From Robinsoniella peoriensis (lineage in GTDB: Bacteria; Bacillota; Clostridia; Lachnospirales; Lachnospiraceae), in assembly GCF_042680125.1 (NCBI RefSeq), contig NZ_JBHTNY010000073.1: a stretch of 21,499 nucleotides of DNA. The stretch is one strand, 5' to 3'. A program made the position numbers and the translations under genes. The notes under the pieces are model-generated. The model was not told where the DNA came from, made no database searches, and saw only the letters and a program-made list of their open reading frames with translations. Positions 1 through 8,576 of the stretch are shown here, in pieces (positions within the stretch are counted from its first letter, which is position 1; each line of letters begins with the position of its first letter).

Positions 1-76
1 GTAGAGCCGTATACGAGACCCGTACGTACGGTTCAATGAGAGGGAGATAACTTTTGCAGTCATCTCTCTACTCTAT
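1..76 (+). mobile_element. Group II intron, 3' end (domains V and VI), partial
   Basis: Domain V can be read at 4-34: GAGCCGTA (4-11) pairs with TACGGTTC (27-34), a CG bulge sits at 25-26, and a short distal stem TACG/CGTA closes the loop. This is the conserved catalytic hairpin of group II introns, here 31 nt where 34 is usual because the distal stem is short. Domain VI follows: GAG (38-40) and AGGGAGAT (41-48) pair with ATCTCTCT (62-69) and CTC (71-73), leaving A70 unpaired as the expected branch-point adenosine. The intron should end in CTAT at about 76, a typical AY 3' terminus. The rest of the ribozyme and any reverse-transcriptase ORF lie left of the window. Domain structure is seen directly; the exact splice site is inferred. 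Confidence 0.87.
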
Positions 77-407
77 TTAGAAAATAAAAGAAAAAATATT
101 TTTTAATTAATATAATTGAAAAAATAATATCTTTTATATATAATAGTAAGCATATCGCTATAAGCTGAAAGATTAAAGCTTAATAATGAATGAATGTGCT
201 GAAAAGAGGGGGTGAAGAGGGAAAAGCGTTTTACATCATGCATTATAGGATTGCGAAAACAAAAGATAAGGAATATTTTTGAGAATTGACAACTGTAAAT
301 CAGTAGGAGTGGAAATGAAAATATTTGATACAGACATCTCTGGCAGGCGGGCTTTTTTCAGATAAACTCCTGTATTTGAGCGTATTTAAAGGAGAGGTAG
401 TTGAATT
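77..407 (+). promoter_or_regulatory. AT-rich spacer and leader with candidate promoter for the giant secreted protein
   Basis: This 331-bp stretch lies between the intron 3' end and the 408 start and holds no convincing gene. A candidate promoter is -35 TTGCGA (251-256), 17 bp, -10 TATTTT (274-279). A TTGACA at 286-291 has no matching -10 at normal spacing. A G-rich run with a short T tract (about 345-358) is too weak to call a terminator. The ribosome binding site of the next gene is the GGAGAGG at 391-397. I see no c-di-GMP riboswitch or other recognisable aptamer here. Confidence 0.35.
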
Positions 408-3400
408 ATGATGAGATTTTCATGGAAAAGATTTTTTTGTATGCTGCTTGTATTTTCGATGGTAATTACTTCTGATGTATTACCGGTTTTTGCACAGGAA
501 TCCACAGATGCTGCCATGGAGGTGGAGATATTAACTGTGAAGCCAAAAATGACGGAGGGTTTCTGGAATAAGTTTTCTTTTACTTCTTACCAGGGAAAAG
601 AATGGACGGTTTCTGAGGACGAAGCCTATATTGATCTGGGTGCCTCCGATGAACGGGCACAGGAATGCTATTATGAAATTCCATTTGTGGGAAATAAGGT
701 TGAGATATTCTCGAACAAGAGTCCCATTCATGGAAAGGTTCAGTTTTCTGTTGATGATGAAAATGTAGTGGCGGCAGATTTATATCATGAGACACGTACA
801 GAGGCACAATCCGTATATGCTGTAAGTGATTTGCCGGAAGGCAGGCATGTACTGAAGGCGGTAACGCTGAATGAAGCGACAGGGAACAGGATCGTAAATC
901 AGGCGGCATATGCTCAGATTACCCATGCCCCTTATGTGCCAGAGGATATTGAATTAACCGATACAGAGTTTCAAATGACAGAAGATGAGACAAGGCAGAT
1001 TGGCTATACCGTCATACCGGAATATGCGAAAGTTACCGATTTTGTATACGATAGTATGGATAGCCAGGTGGCGGAGGTTTCGAAAGACGGGGTCATAACC
1101 GCCCGGTCAGAAGGAAGTACAATGATCCGCATGACCAGTGAAGAAGCCGGTATTTCAAAAGAAATATCCGTGACAGTGGCTGCCGGGGTACGACGGCTGG
1201 AGGGAACAATTGTGGACACCAATACCCAGTATACCCAGAACCGTTACGAAGAAATACTGGACAGACATGTAATGTCGGGGAAACTCACGGCATGGAAAAA
1301 TGATAAGGCTGTCAGTGAGCTGGCTTTGCTAACCAATGGCAGCAGTCTGAAAAACGTGGCAGTTACCCCCGGTGATCTGTCTAATGGAGATGACATTATT
1401 CCGGCAGACCAGATAAGGGCAGTCTTTGTGAAATCCACATTAGCCTATAACGGTGCATATCTGGGTTATGGCAGTAAAGACCGGCCTGTGCCGGAAGCTA
1501 CGGAATCCAACCGGAGTGAGGCTTCGGATATCCTGTATCAGACCGGGCCGGTTGATATACCATTTAATAGCGTACAGCCTGTATGGGTGGAATTTAATAT
1601 TCCCAAAGGGCAAGCCGCAGGAAACTATACAGGATTGCTGTCTGTTACGGCAGATGGGGTTGAAAATCCGCTGGTATTTCAGTATGAAATAGAAGTCCAG
1701 GATGTACAGCTTCCGGATGCAGAAGAATTTAAGGATGGATTTGATATTGAATTATGGCAGTATCCTTACACCAGTGCTGAATATTATGGAGTGGAGCCTT
1801 TTTCACCGGAACATTTGAAAATCCTGGAACCTGCTATGGGAAAGTATAAGGAAATCGGAGGACATGCAATCACGGCTTCTATAGTAGAAGAGGCGTGGGA
1901 CGGTCAGACATACAGTGCTAATGACGTGCATTATCCTTCTATGATCAAATGGAGCAGGAACCCTGACGGGAGCTTTCAATATGATTATACCGATTTTGAC
2001 AAGTGGATCGCATTTAATAAAGGACTTGGAATTGGGGATAAAATTGTGCTTTACAGTATTGCACCCTGGCATAATTCATTTACTTACTGGGAAAACGGAA
2101 CATTAACCTATGAAGCTTTTACTCCTGGGAGTACCCGGTATGCGCAGGTTTGGGGGGATTTTCTGCAAAAACTGACGGAACATCTGATGGAAAAAGGATG
2201 GTTTGACGAATCCTATATCGGCATTGATGAGAGAGGGTTTAGCAAAGAAGCATTTGATTTGATTGCATCCGTGAAAAACATTCATGGTGAATCATTAAAG
2301 ACAGCCGGGGCTATGGATCACTTTGCGGACAAAAAAGAACTGGCACTGCGTGTCACGGATTTAAATGTTGGCGACAGTGCGGCACAGGCTAACGCTGCTG
2401 AATTTGCGGAGCTTTTAAAGGAAAGAGAAGCAAAAGGATTTCGGACAACACTGTATTCGTGTACGGAACATATGCCCGGAAATTATGCACTGAGCGCTCC
2501 GGCAGAGAGCTACTGGTCAATGATTAATGCGGGGAAAATGGGAACGGCAGGATTTTTGCGCTGGGCATATGATGCATGGGTTGCCGACCCTCTTACGGAT
2601 GTCACCCACAACGCTTTTGAACCGGGAGACTGCTTCCTTTTCTATCCGGATCATAAAGATGCCGCAGAACCAGTCGGGAAAAGTTCCGTCCGCCTGGAGA
2701 AGATGGCAGAAGGCGTGCGGGATGTAAACAAGTTAAAATATATGGAGCAGGAGATTCCGTCCCTGAAGGAAGATATCGCTGCTTTGTATGATGCAGTCAG
2801 CACCACGGCGGGCAGCGGGAAAACTTATCTAAGCCCGGAAAAAATAGCAATTTTGTCAGAGGAAATGGATACTTTCAAAGAAGGTGTAGCGGAACTTACC
2901 GGCAAGTATCTCGCTTTGAAAGAAGCGGGGACGGATCAGGTGGAAGCTGTTACGATTGAGGAAGGCGGCAGTGTGGAATTATCCATTGGCAGGACACTGC
3001 AGCTTCATGGATTGATCCTGCCATCCAATGTAATCAATAAAAAATTAAATTGGTCTTCCTCAGATGAAGCGGTGGTATCCGTATCCGAACAGGGGGTTTT
3101 AACTGCAAGGCAGATGGGAAAGGCTGTCATTACGGCGGCGTCTGTGCTGGATACTTCTAAAAGTACAGAAATTTCCGTAACAGTGACAGGAATCACTATT
3201 GAAGAGAGTGCGAAGACAGCATACTATTCCTTTGACCATATGGACAACAATGTGGTGAAGGATGAATGGGGGACCAGAGACGGCATCAACCAGGGGGCGG
3301 TACTTTCTCCGGGCAGATCGGAAAAAGCGCTGACTGTTACAGAGGCAGAAAAGTCGGTCCGTTTACAGGGCGATTCCGGTCTTTCGGATACCTGGACGGT

Positions 3401-6161
3401 AGGGTACTGGGTGAACAACAGCACGAAAGATCCTGTGCGCAGTTCCGTATTGATGAGTAACGACAGAAATTATTCTTTTGACGTACGACTGGCGGACAAC
3501 AGAGAGAAAGCAGGAGTACATGTGGGAACGGGAAGTGGGGACGTACTGACCTTTAATTATGTATTTCCAGCAGATACCTGGGTGCATGTGACATGGACAC
3601 AGGATAAGGTGAACGGGCTATCCATGTATATAAACGGTACTCTGATACAGACAAATGGATGGACCGTAAGCCATGATTTTCCATGTCCGGCGGATATCAT
3701 CGGCGGTAGTGGATTTACCGGCAAAATTGATGAGCTGAAAATTTTTAACAGAGTGCTGTCAGCAGAAGAAATCGCTGCAATCATGCAGACGAAAGGCCTG
3801 AACATTCAGGAGACCTATAAGGAGCTGAATGTGGGTGAACATTTTGCCATACAGACAAATCTCATTAGTGATCAGGAGGATAAGACGATTGTGTACACTT
3901 CCAGTGATCCGGAGACGGCATCAGTAGATGAAAACGGGCTGGTAACGGCACATAAAAAGGGGAATGTAACGATTGCCGTGGAAAATCAGGCGGCGGGATA
4001 TCGTGATACGGTAACAGTTATTGTTTCAAAAAAATTAAACATTACAAATCAGCTTCCGGTATATGAGCTGGATGAAAAGTATCTGTCTGATATTGACAAA
4101 GATCCGGGCGGCCCCCGTCAGTATTTAGGCCAGCCGGATATGGTCATGCTGGATGACAATCAAACATTGGTTACCTCCTATCCGGTTGGACACGGAAAAG
4201 GACCTCTGGTTTTGAAAATCAGCTATGATGCCGGAGATACATGGATAGAAAAAGAGACACCGGAATCCTTCAAAGGGTCACAGGAAACGCCTACCATGTA
4301 CAAGCTTCACCTGAAAGACGGAACCCAGAGATTAATGCTGATTACAGCTTGTCCGGGCTGGGGCCAGGATTTGGAAGGTAATGCTACAGGATGGAATACG
4401 TCGTATTCGGATGACGGAGGAGAGACCTGGACAGAGTATAAACACTGGTATACGAATCATGCCGATGGTACTCCGAATAAATCCATTGTAGCCATGGCAA
4501 GTCTCATTCAGTTAAAAGATGCTGACGGTAATGACATGCAGAAATGGATGGGCGTATACCACAATTATGATTATGTTAATTATAAGACTTATCTCACATT
4601 TGATGAAAACGGAAAGGAACAGTGGAGCGAGCCTGAACCGTATCTAAGTGCTTACCGTTCCATCGAAAGTACGTATCAGATGTGTGAAATCGGTATGTTC
4701 CGATCTCCCGATGGGAAACGGATTGCAGGTCTCGCCAGAAGCCAGTCTCATAATAATCCTGCAACCCTGATCTATTCTGACGATGAGGGGGAAACCTGGA
4801 GCAGGCCGATGGATCTGCCGGGATCACTGGCAGGTGAACGGCACAAGGCTGTTTATGATCCGGTGAGCAACCGGCTTCTGATTACATTTAGGGAAATTAT
4901 TTACGATCTCAACGGCAACCAGCAATTTGACGGCGGCAATGACTGGAAAGCCGGTGACTGGGCAGCCTGGGTCGGCACATACGAAGACTTAATGGAACAA
5001 AATGAAGGACAATACCGAATTTTAATTGATGAAGACTGGGCAAACAATGCAAAGTCGGGAGATACGGGATATGCAGGGATTATCGTACAGCCGGACGGTA
5101 CTTTTATCATGAATTCTTACGGCCATTGGGATAAAGATTTTTCAGAGAGCTGGCAGGGAGGGGTGACAACAGATCTCTGTTATATCAGACAGGCCAAGTT
5201 TAAACTCAGTGATATCGATAAAATAGCCGGAATCACTGATAAAACAGCACTTCGGCAAACCATAGCAGATGCAGAGAAGGTTACAGAACAGGGAGACTAT
5301 ACGGAGGAAAGCTGGAGTACATTTCAAAATGCATTACATGAGGCACGGAAAGCAGAAGAGGATCAGAAGATTTCACAGGAAGCGGTAGATGCAGCCAGGG
5401 AAGCACTTATAAAAGCGAAGGCGGATTTGGTGAAGAAACCGGACCCGGTACCGGAGCCAACACCAGAGCCAACACCAGACCCAACACCGGAGCCAACACC
5501 AGAGCCAACACCAGACCCAACACCAGAACCAAAACCAGAGCCGATGCCGCAGCCGACACCGGAGCCAACGCCTCAGCCGGCGAATCTTGCATCACCGGTG
5601 ATTACGAAAATAGAAGCTAAAAGTTACAATAAAGTAAAAATTACCTGGTCTAAGGTTACGGGGGCGGACGGCTATCGGATTTACCGTTCAACCAAAAAGA
5701 ATGGAACTTACAAAAAGATTGCCGCGGTAAAAGGCAGAAGCAAAACCACGTATGTGAATGAAAAGCTGACGACCGGCAAGAAATATTATTATAAGGTGCG
5801 TGCTTATGCCACAGAAAAAAGCAGGACGGTGCTTAGCGGTTATTCAAAAGTGAAGTCAAAAAAACCGGTACCCGGAAAAGTGATCTTGTCTTCGGTTACA
5901 AATCTCTCCGGAAAGCATCTGAAGCTCCGGTGGAAAAAAGTGAGCGGAGCAAGCGGATATGAAATCAGGCGGGCTGTAAGTAAAAAGGGAACTTACCATA
6001 GCATTGCCACGATAAAGAAAGGAAAGACATTAACCTATAAGGATAGCAGACTTACAAAAAAGAAAACGTATTATTACAAGGTACGTGCCTACCGAACAGT
6101 AGGGAAAAAGAAAATATATGGTCCGTATTCTTTGGTAAAATATAGGAAAGTAATAAGATAA
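408..6161 (+). CDS. Secreted multidomain glycosidase: GH123-like (DUF4091) plus sialidase-like beta-propeller
   Basis: The protein has 1917 residues with a Sec signal peptide (about 1-30, ending VFAQE). Domains in order: Big_2 (about 182-260); GH123-type beta-sandwich and DUF4091 catalytic region (about 390-790), with an adjacent acid pair D607-E608 in YIGIDERGF matching the Asp-Glu pair of GH123 beta-N-acetylgalactosaminidases; Big_2 (847-927); LamG/concanavalin-like (about 937-1128); Big_2 (1131-1209); sialidase-like beta-propeller (about 1210-1610) with Asp boxes SYDAGDTW (S1272), SDDGGETW (S1334) and SDDEGETW (S1457); FIVAR (about 1610-1675); a PEPTPDP-type linker (1676-1724); two Fn3 domains to the C terminus. 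No LPXTG or clear S-layer anchor is visible. The classical FRIP motif of GH33 is absent, so sialidase activity is not certain. The likely role is extracellular attack on mucin-type O-glycans (GalNAc, sialic acid). Tandem ATGs at 408 and 411 share the RBS GGAGAGG. Confidence 0.85.
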   Translation: MMRFSWKRFFCMLLVFSMVITSDVLPVFAQESTDAAMEVEILTVKPKMTEGFWNKFSFTSYQGKEWTVSEDEAYIDLGASDERAQECYYEIPFVGNKVEIFSNKSPIHGKVQFSVDDENVVAADLYHETRTEAQSVYAVSDLPEGRHVLKAVTLNEATGNRIVNQAAYAQITHAPYVPEDIELTDTEFQMTEDETRQIGYTVIPEYAKVTDFVYDSMDSQVAEVSKDGVITARSEGSTMIRMTSEEAGISKEISVTVAAGVRRLEGTIVDTNTQYTQNRYEEILDRHVMSGKLTAWKNDKAVSELALLTNGSSLKNVAVTPGDLSNGDDIIPADQIRAVFVKSTLAYNGAYLGYGSKDRPVPEATESNRSEASDILYQTGPVDIPFNSVQPVWVEFNIPKGQAAGNYTGLLSVTADGVENPLVFQYEIEVQDVQLPDAEEFKDGFDIELWQYPYTSAEYYGVEPFSPEHLKILEPAMGKYKEIGGHAITASIVEEAWDGQTYSANDVHYPSMIKWSRNPDGSFQYDYTDFDKWIAFNKGLGIGDKIVLYSIAPWHNSFTYWENGTLTYEAFTPGSTRYAQVWGDFLQKLTEHLMEKGWFDESYIGIDERGFSKEAFDLIASVKNIHGESLKTAGAMDHFADKKELALRVTDLNVGDSAAQANAAEFAELLKEREAKGFRTTLYSCTEHMPGNYALSAPAESYWSMINAGKMGTAGFLRWAYDAWVADPLTDVTHNAFEPGDCFLFYPDHKDAAEPVGKSSVRLEKMAEGVRDVNKLKYMEQEIPSLKEDIAALYDAVSTTAGSGKTYLSPEKIAILSEEMDTFKEGVAELTGKYLALKEAGTDQVEAVTIEEGGSVELSIGRTLQLHGLILPSNVINKKLNWSSSDEAVVSVSEQGVLTARQMGKAVITAASVLDTSKSTEISVTVTGITIEESAKTAYYSFDHMDNNVVKDEWGTRDGINQGAVLSPGRSEKALTVTEAEKSVRLQGDSGLSDTWTVGYWVNNSTKDPVRSSVLMSNDRNYSFDVRLADNREKAGVHVGTGSGDVLTFNYVFPADTWVHVTWTQDKVNGLSMYINGTLIQTNGWTVSHDFPCPADIIGGSGFTGKIDELKIFNRVLSAEEIAAIMQTKGLNIQETYKELNVGEHFAIQTNLISDQEDKTIVYTSSDPETASVDENGLVTAHKKGNVTIAVENQAAGYRDTVTVIVSKKLNITNQLPVYELDEKYLSDIDKDPGGPRQYLGQPDMVMLDDNQTLVTSYPVGHGKGPLVLKISYDAGDTWIEKETPESFKGSQETPTMYKLHLKDGTQRLMLITACPGWGQDLEGNATGWNTSYSDDGGETWTEYKHWYTNHADGTPNKSIVAMASLIQLKDADGNDMQKWMGVYHNYDYVNYKTYLTFDENGKEQWSEPEPYLSAYRSIESTYQMCEIGMFRSPDGKRIAGLARSQSHNNPATLIYSDDEGETWSRPMDLPGSLAGERHKAVYDPVSNRLLITFREIIYDLNGNQQFDGGNDWKAGDWAAWVGTYEDLMEQNEGQYRILIDEDWANNAKSGDTGYAGIIVQPDGTFIMNSYGHWDKDFSESWQGGVTTDLCYIRQAKFKLSDIDKIAGITDKTALRQTIADAEKVTEQGDYTEESWSTFQNALHEARKAEEDQKISQEAVDAAREALIKAKADLVKKPDPVPEPTPEPTPDPTPEPTPEPTPDPTPEPKPEPMPQPTPEPTPQPANLASPVITKIEAKSYNKVKITWSKVTGADGYRIYRSTKKNGTYKKIAAVKGRSKTTYVNEKLTTGKKYYYKVRAYATEKSRTVLSGYSKVKSKKPVPGKVILSSVTNLSGKHLKLRWKKVSGASGYEIRRAVSKKGTYHSIATIKKGKTLTYKDSRLTKKKTYYYKVRAYRTVGKKKIYGPYSLVKYRKVIR
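5451..5522 (+). repeat. Two perfect 36-bp tandem repeats encoding a Pro-Glu-Pro-Thr linker
   Basis: 5451-5486 and 5487-5522 are identical 36-mers (12 codons each, PEPTPEPTPDPT register). They are flanked by degenerate copies up to about 5580, which include PKPEP, PMPQP and PTPQP variants. The repeat forms the stretched linker between the FIVAR domain and the Fn3 pair. Perfect identity suggests recent slippage or recombination, so linker length may vary between strains. Confidence 0.9.
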
Positions 6162-6176
6162 ATAAGATAATCCGCA

Positions 6177-6258
6177 GATGCCGGCATACCTCGGGGCACT
6201 TTCCTATTTATTTCATCCATCTGTATATCTTCAGATGATCTGGATGGATGCCGGCATC
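6177..6258. terminator. Large inverted repeat between convergent genes, probable bidirectional terminator
   Basis: GATGCCGGCAT (6177-6187) pairs with ATGCCGGCATC (6248-6258). Inside it, CATCCATC (6214-6221) can pair with GATGGATG (6243-6250) as an alternative, overlapping pairing. Each ATGCCGGCAT is itself a perfect palindrome. An A/T-rich flank follows, but no long T run, so efficiency is uncertain. It lies between the plus-strand glycosidase stop and the minus-strand nfo stop. Confidence 0.5.
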
Positions 6259-6281
6259 TATATTAAAAATAAAATATGTTA

Positions 6282-7115
6282 TTAATCCTGAAACAAGGAA
6301 CGCAGCAGCCGGATCTCCCCGGCGTGTCCATCCAGATCGGCAGGCGTTTCCAAAATAAACGTAAGATGCCGCAGCAGGGGATGATTTATGATTTGTACGA
6401 TTGTTTCCAATCCAATGTAGCCATTTCCGATTAACGCATGTCGGTCTTTGTGGCTTCCCGGAGGATTCTGACTGTCATTTATATGGAAAGCATGAAGGTA
6501 TCCAAGTCCGATGATCCGGTCAAACTCATCCAGGATGCCGTCCAGATTATGAACAATATCATAGCCGGAATCGGAAAGGTGGCAGGCATCAAAACAGATT
6601 CCGATATGTTCCTGCAGATCAACCTGATCAATAATTTCGCGCAGTTCCTGAAATGTCCTGCCGATCTCCGTTCCTTTACCGGCCATGGTTTCCAGAAGAA
6701 CCATGGTAGGCTGACCCGGCTTTAGTTCCTTATTTAGCATGGAAGAAATGAAGGAAATTGCTGTATCCTTGTCCTGACCCAGATGGCTGCCGGGATGAAA
6801 GTTATAATAATTGCCGGGAAGATGTTTCATGATGGCAAGGTCGTCATGAAACATTTCTTGTGCCAGTTCCCTGGTATGTGCATTGGAGGAACATGCATTT
6901 AAGGTATAGGGTGCGTGGGCAACGATCGGACCAAAGTGATGTTCCATCATGAAATTCCGGAGGGAATCAATATCTTCCTGATTCAAGGCTTTTGCCCGTG
7001 TCCCCCTGGGATTTCGAAGAAAGAACTGAAATGTGTTCGCATCAATTTTTAAGGCATCTTTACCAAGGTTTAAAAATCCCTTTGCAGAGGATAGGTGAGA
7101 GCCGATATTTAGCAT
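6282..7115 (-). CDS. nfo: Endonuclease IV (AP endonuclease, deoxyribonuclease IV)
   Basis: This 277-residue TIM-barrel enzyme incises DNA 5' of abasic sites in base-excision repair. All nine expected metal ligands of the trinuclear zinc site can be placed by comparison with E. coli Nfo: H67 (VAHAPYT), H107 (NFHPGSH), E142 (LLETMAG), D176 and H179 (CFDACH), H211 (FHINDS), D224 and H226 (HKDRH) and E256 (LETPAD). The start MLNIGSHLS is typical of the family and is preceded on the minus strand by AAAGGGA a few bases upstream. Length is normal and the gene looks intact. It stands alone, divergent from the GntR-type regulator and convergent with the glycosidase gene. Confidence 0.96.
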   Translation of the reverse strand: MLNIGSHLSSAKGFLNLGKDALKIDANTFQFFLRNPRGTRAKALNQEDIDSLRNFMMEHHFGPIVAHAPYTLNACSSNAHTRELAQEMFHDDLAIMKHLPGNYYNFHPGSHLGQDKDTAISFISSMLNKELKPGQPTMVLLETMAGKGTEIGRTFQELREIIDQVDLQEHIGICFDACHLSDSGYDIVHNLDGILDEFDRIIGLGYLHAFHINDSQNPPGSHKDRHALIGNGYIGLETIVQIINHPLLRHLTFILETPADLDGHAGEIRLLRSLFQD

Positions 7116-7151
7116 AAATTCCCTTTCTGAGTAAATATTTTGTTTTTATTT

Positions 7152-7157
7152 ATTATA
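7152..7157 (-). promoter_or_regulatory. Possible -10 box for nfo
   Basis: On the minus strand TATAAT occurs about 37 bp upstream of the nfo start, in a very AT-rich divergent spacer (7116-7305). No good -35 hexamer sits 17 bp further upstream, so this is a weak call. Confidence 0.3.
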
Positions 7158-7305
7158 TTCTTTCTAAAATAGATTATTCGGATTTGGATATAAAGGGATA
7201 ATAAACAGAACGAATAGATAGATACAAACATAAAATAATTAAAAACATAAAAGAATTAAAAAATATTTTACTTATTAATTAAAATAGAAATGACGTATTG
7301 TAATG

Positions 7306-7334
7306 TTGAAAACCTGAATTTGTCCTAGTATAAT
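7306..7334 (+). promoter_or_regulatory. Sigma-A type promoter of the GntR/LacI regulator
   Basis: -35 TTGAAA (7306-7311), 17-bp spacer, -10 TATAAT (7329-7334). Transcription should start near 7341, about 25 nt before the ATG. The RBS is AAGGAG just upstream of the start. Confidence 0.75.
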
Positions 7335-7346
7335 GGAGGTACAAAT
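7318..7346. promoter_or_regulatory. Candidate autoregulatory operator over the -10 box
   Basis: ATTTGT (7318-7323) and ACAAAT (7341-7346) form a perfect inverted repeat with centres 23 bp apart, about two helical turns, flanking the -10 box. The right half reads GTACAAAT. AraR operators of Bacillus contain ATTTGT/ACAAAT half-sites, though more closely spaced. The position suits autorepression by the downstream regulator; this is inference. Confidence 0.4.
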
Positions 7347-7364
7347 GTTACAAGGAGATCTTCT

Positions 7365-8441
7365 ATGGCAAATTTTAAATATTCCCAGGTGGCGGACTGG
7401 CTTAAGAATGAAATTTATTCCGGAAAATTTCCCGGTGGAGTAAAAATACCGGGGGAAGAAGAATTATGTGTTAAGTTCTCGGTAAGCCGTCAGACAGCCC
7501 GACAGGCAATTAAAGTGCTGGAAAATGAGGGGTTATTGTATAAGGTACAGGGCAGCGGGACTTATGTGAGCAGAAAGGTTCAGATTCCGCCTTTTCGAAA
7601 TCAGGAAAAGAAACGCAGATGCATTGGAGTTATTTTGAACAGAGTTGAGGATTATTTGTTTCCAGCCGTAATAAAGGGGATTCACGATGAGTTATGCACA
7701 AGAGGGTATAGGATTCAATTATTTCTTACATCACAGCAGGTAGCTTTAGAAGAAGAATTTCTGCAATCTGTTCTTGACGGAGGAGTTCAGGGTATCATCA
7801 TGGAGCCTGTAAAATCAGCACTTCCTATGATTAATGATGGATTGTATGAAAGGCTGACAGCAAATTTACCGGTAGTATTTACCCAGACTTTGCATACGCA
7901 GTTTCCAGCATCAGCAGTGACAGTGGATGACAGAGGCGGCGGGGAGCTTCTGGTAAAACATCTGTTTGATAAGGGGCACCGGAATATTGGGGCAATCTGC
8001 AAGATGGATGAGCAGACCGGAATGAAACGCTATGAAGGATATATGAGAGCTTCGATGAATTTAAAACTGCCGGTAAAAAATGAGCAGGTAATATGGTATA
8101 CAAATGAAACGGAAAATGAACTATTTACACAGCCCCATGGAGAAAGAATTTGGGAAAAAGTAAGGAATTGTACGGCAATTGTCTGCAATGATGACCGGGT
8201 TGCTTTTTATCTGATTCGTTTTCTGGAGGAAAGAGGAATTCGGGTTCCTGAAGACATTGCAGTGACAGGATTTGAAGACACGGAATATGCCGGAATGGGA
8301 AAGCAGATCACCACCATAATTCATCCGAAGGAATCTTTTGGAAGGAAATCGGCAGAGGTTGTATTGAAAATGATAGAAGAACCCGGATATCGGGAAGATT
8401 ATTGTTTTTCAGCTGTTTTGAAGCAGGGAAAGAGTACCTGA
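7365..8441 (+). CDS. GntR-family repressor with LacI/GalR-type sugar-binding domain (AraR-like)
   Basis: The protein has 358 residues. Residues 1-70 form a GntR winged helix-turn-helix (SVSRQTARQAIKVLENEG as recognition region, then the QGSGTYV wing). From about residue 85 to the end is a periplasmic-binding-protein-like effector domain of the LacI/GalR type (RCIGVILNRVEDYLFPAVI at its start; VTGFEDTEYAGMGKQITTI near its end). This combination is the AraR architecture (B. subtilis AraR, about 384 residues), in which a sugar releases the repressor from DNA. No sugar operon lies next to it, so the ligand cannot be named. A bidirectional terminator separates it from the convergent transporter gene. 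Confidence 0.85.
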   Translation: MANFKYSQVADWLKNEIYSGKFPGGVKIPGEEELCVKFSVSRQTARQAIKVLENEGLLYKVQGSGTYVSRKVQIPPFRNQEKKRRCIGVILNRVEDYLFPAVIKGIHDELCTRGYRIQLFLTSQQVALEEEFLQSVLDGGVQGIIMEPVKSALPMINDGLYERLTANLPVVFTQTLHTQFPASAVTVDDRGGGELLVKHLFDKGHRNIGAICKMDEQTGMKRYEGYMRASMNLKLPVKNEQVIWYTNETENELFTQPHGERIWEKVRNCTAIVCNDDRVAFYLIRFLEERGIRVPEDIAVTGFEDTEYAGMGKQITTIIHPKESFGRKSAEVVLKMIEEPGYREDYCFSAVLKQGKST

Positions 8442-8479
8442 TAAATGGAGGTGAGCCTGGTGCAGTTTCTGGTTTAAGG

Positions 8480-8549
8480 AAAAACCATCCCCCCGGAAGG
8501 ATATCCGGATAGTGGGATAAGTCCTTATAAGTGGTACCGGGAGGTTTTT
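8480..8549. terminator. Bidirectional terminator between the regulator and the EamA transporter
   Basis: AAAAACC and CCCGG in 8480-8496 pair with CCGGG and GGTTTTT in 8537-8549. A structured 40-nt loop contains GGATATCC and an ATAAG/CTTAT pairing. An A run flanks one arm and a T run the other, so it can terminate transcription from either convergent gene. Confidence 0.75.
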
Positions 8550-8576
8550 CAATCCAGTTTCTATGTTCGTGGGTAT

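Noticed and set aside
286..291. TTGACA as -35 box for the giant glycosidase gene
   Set aside because: No -10-like hexamer occurs 16-18 bp downstream; the TTGCGA/TATTTT pair at 251-279 is slightly better, though still weak.
5407..5595. A minus-strand frame rich in Ala, Leu and Val opposite the Pro-rich linker
   Set aside because: It is the mirror of the repetitive linker codons with no RBS; low-complexity repeats create such frames by chance.
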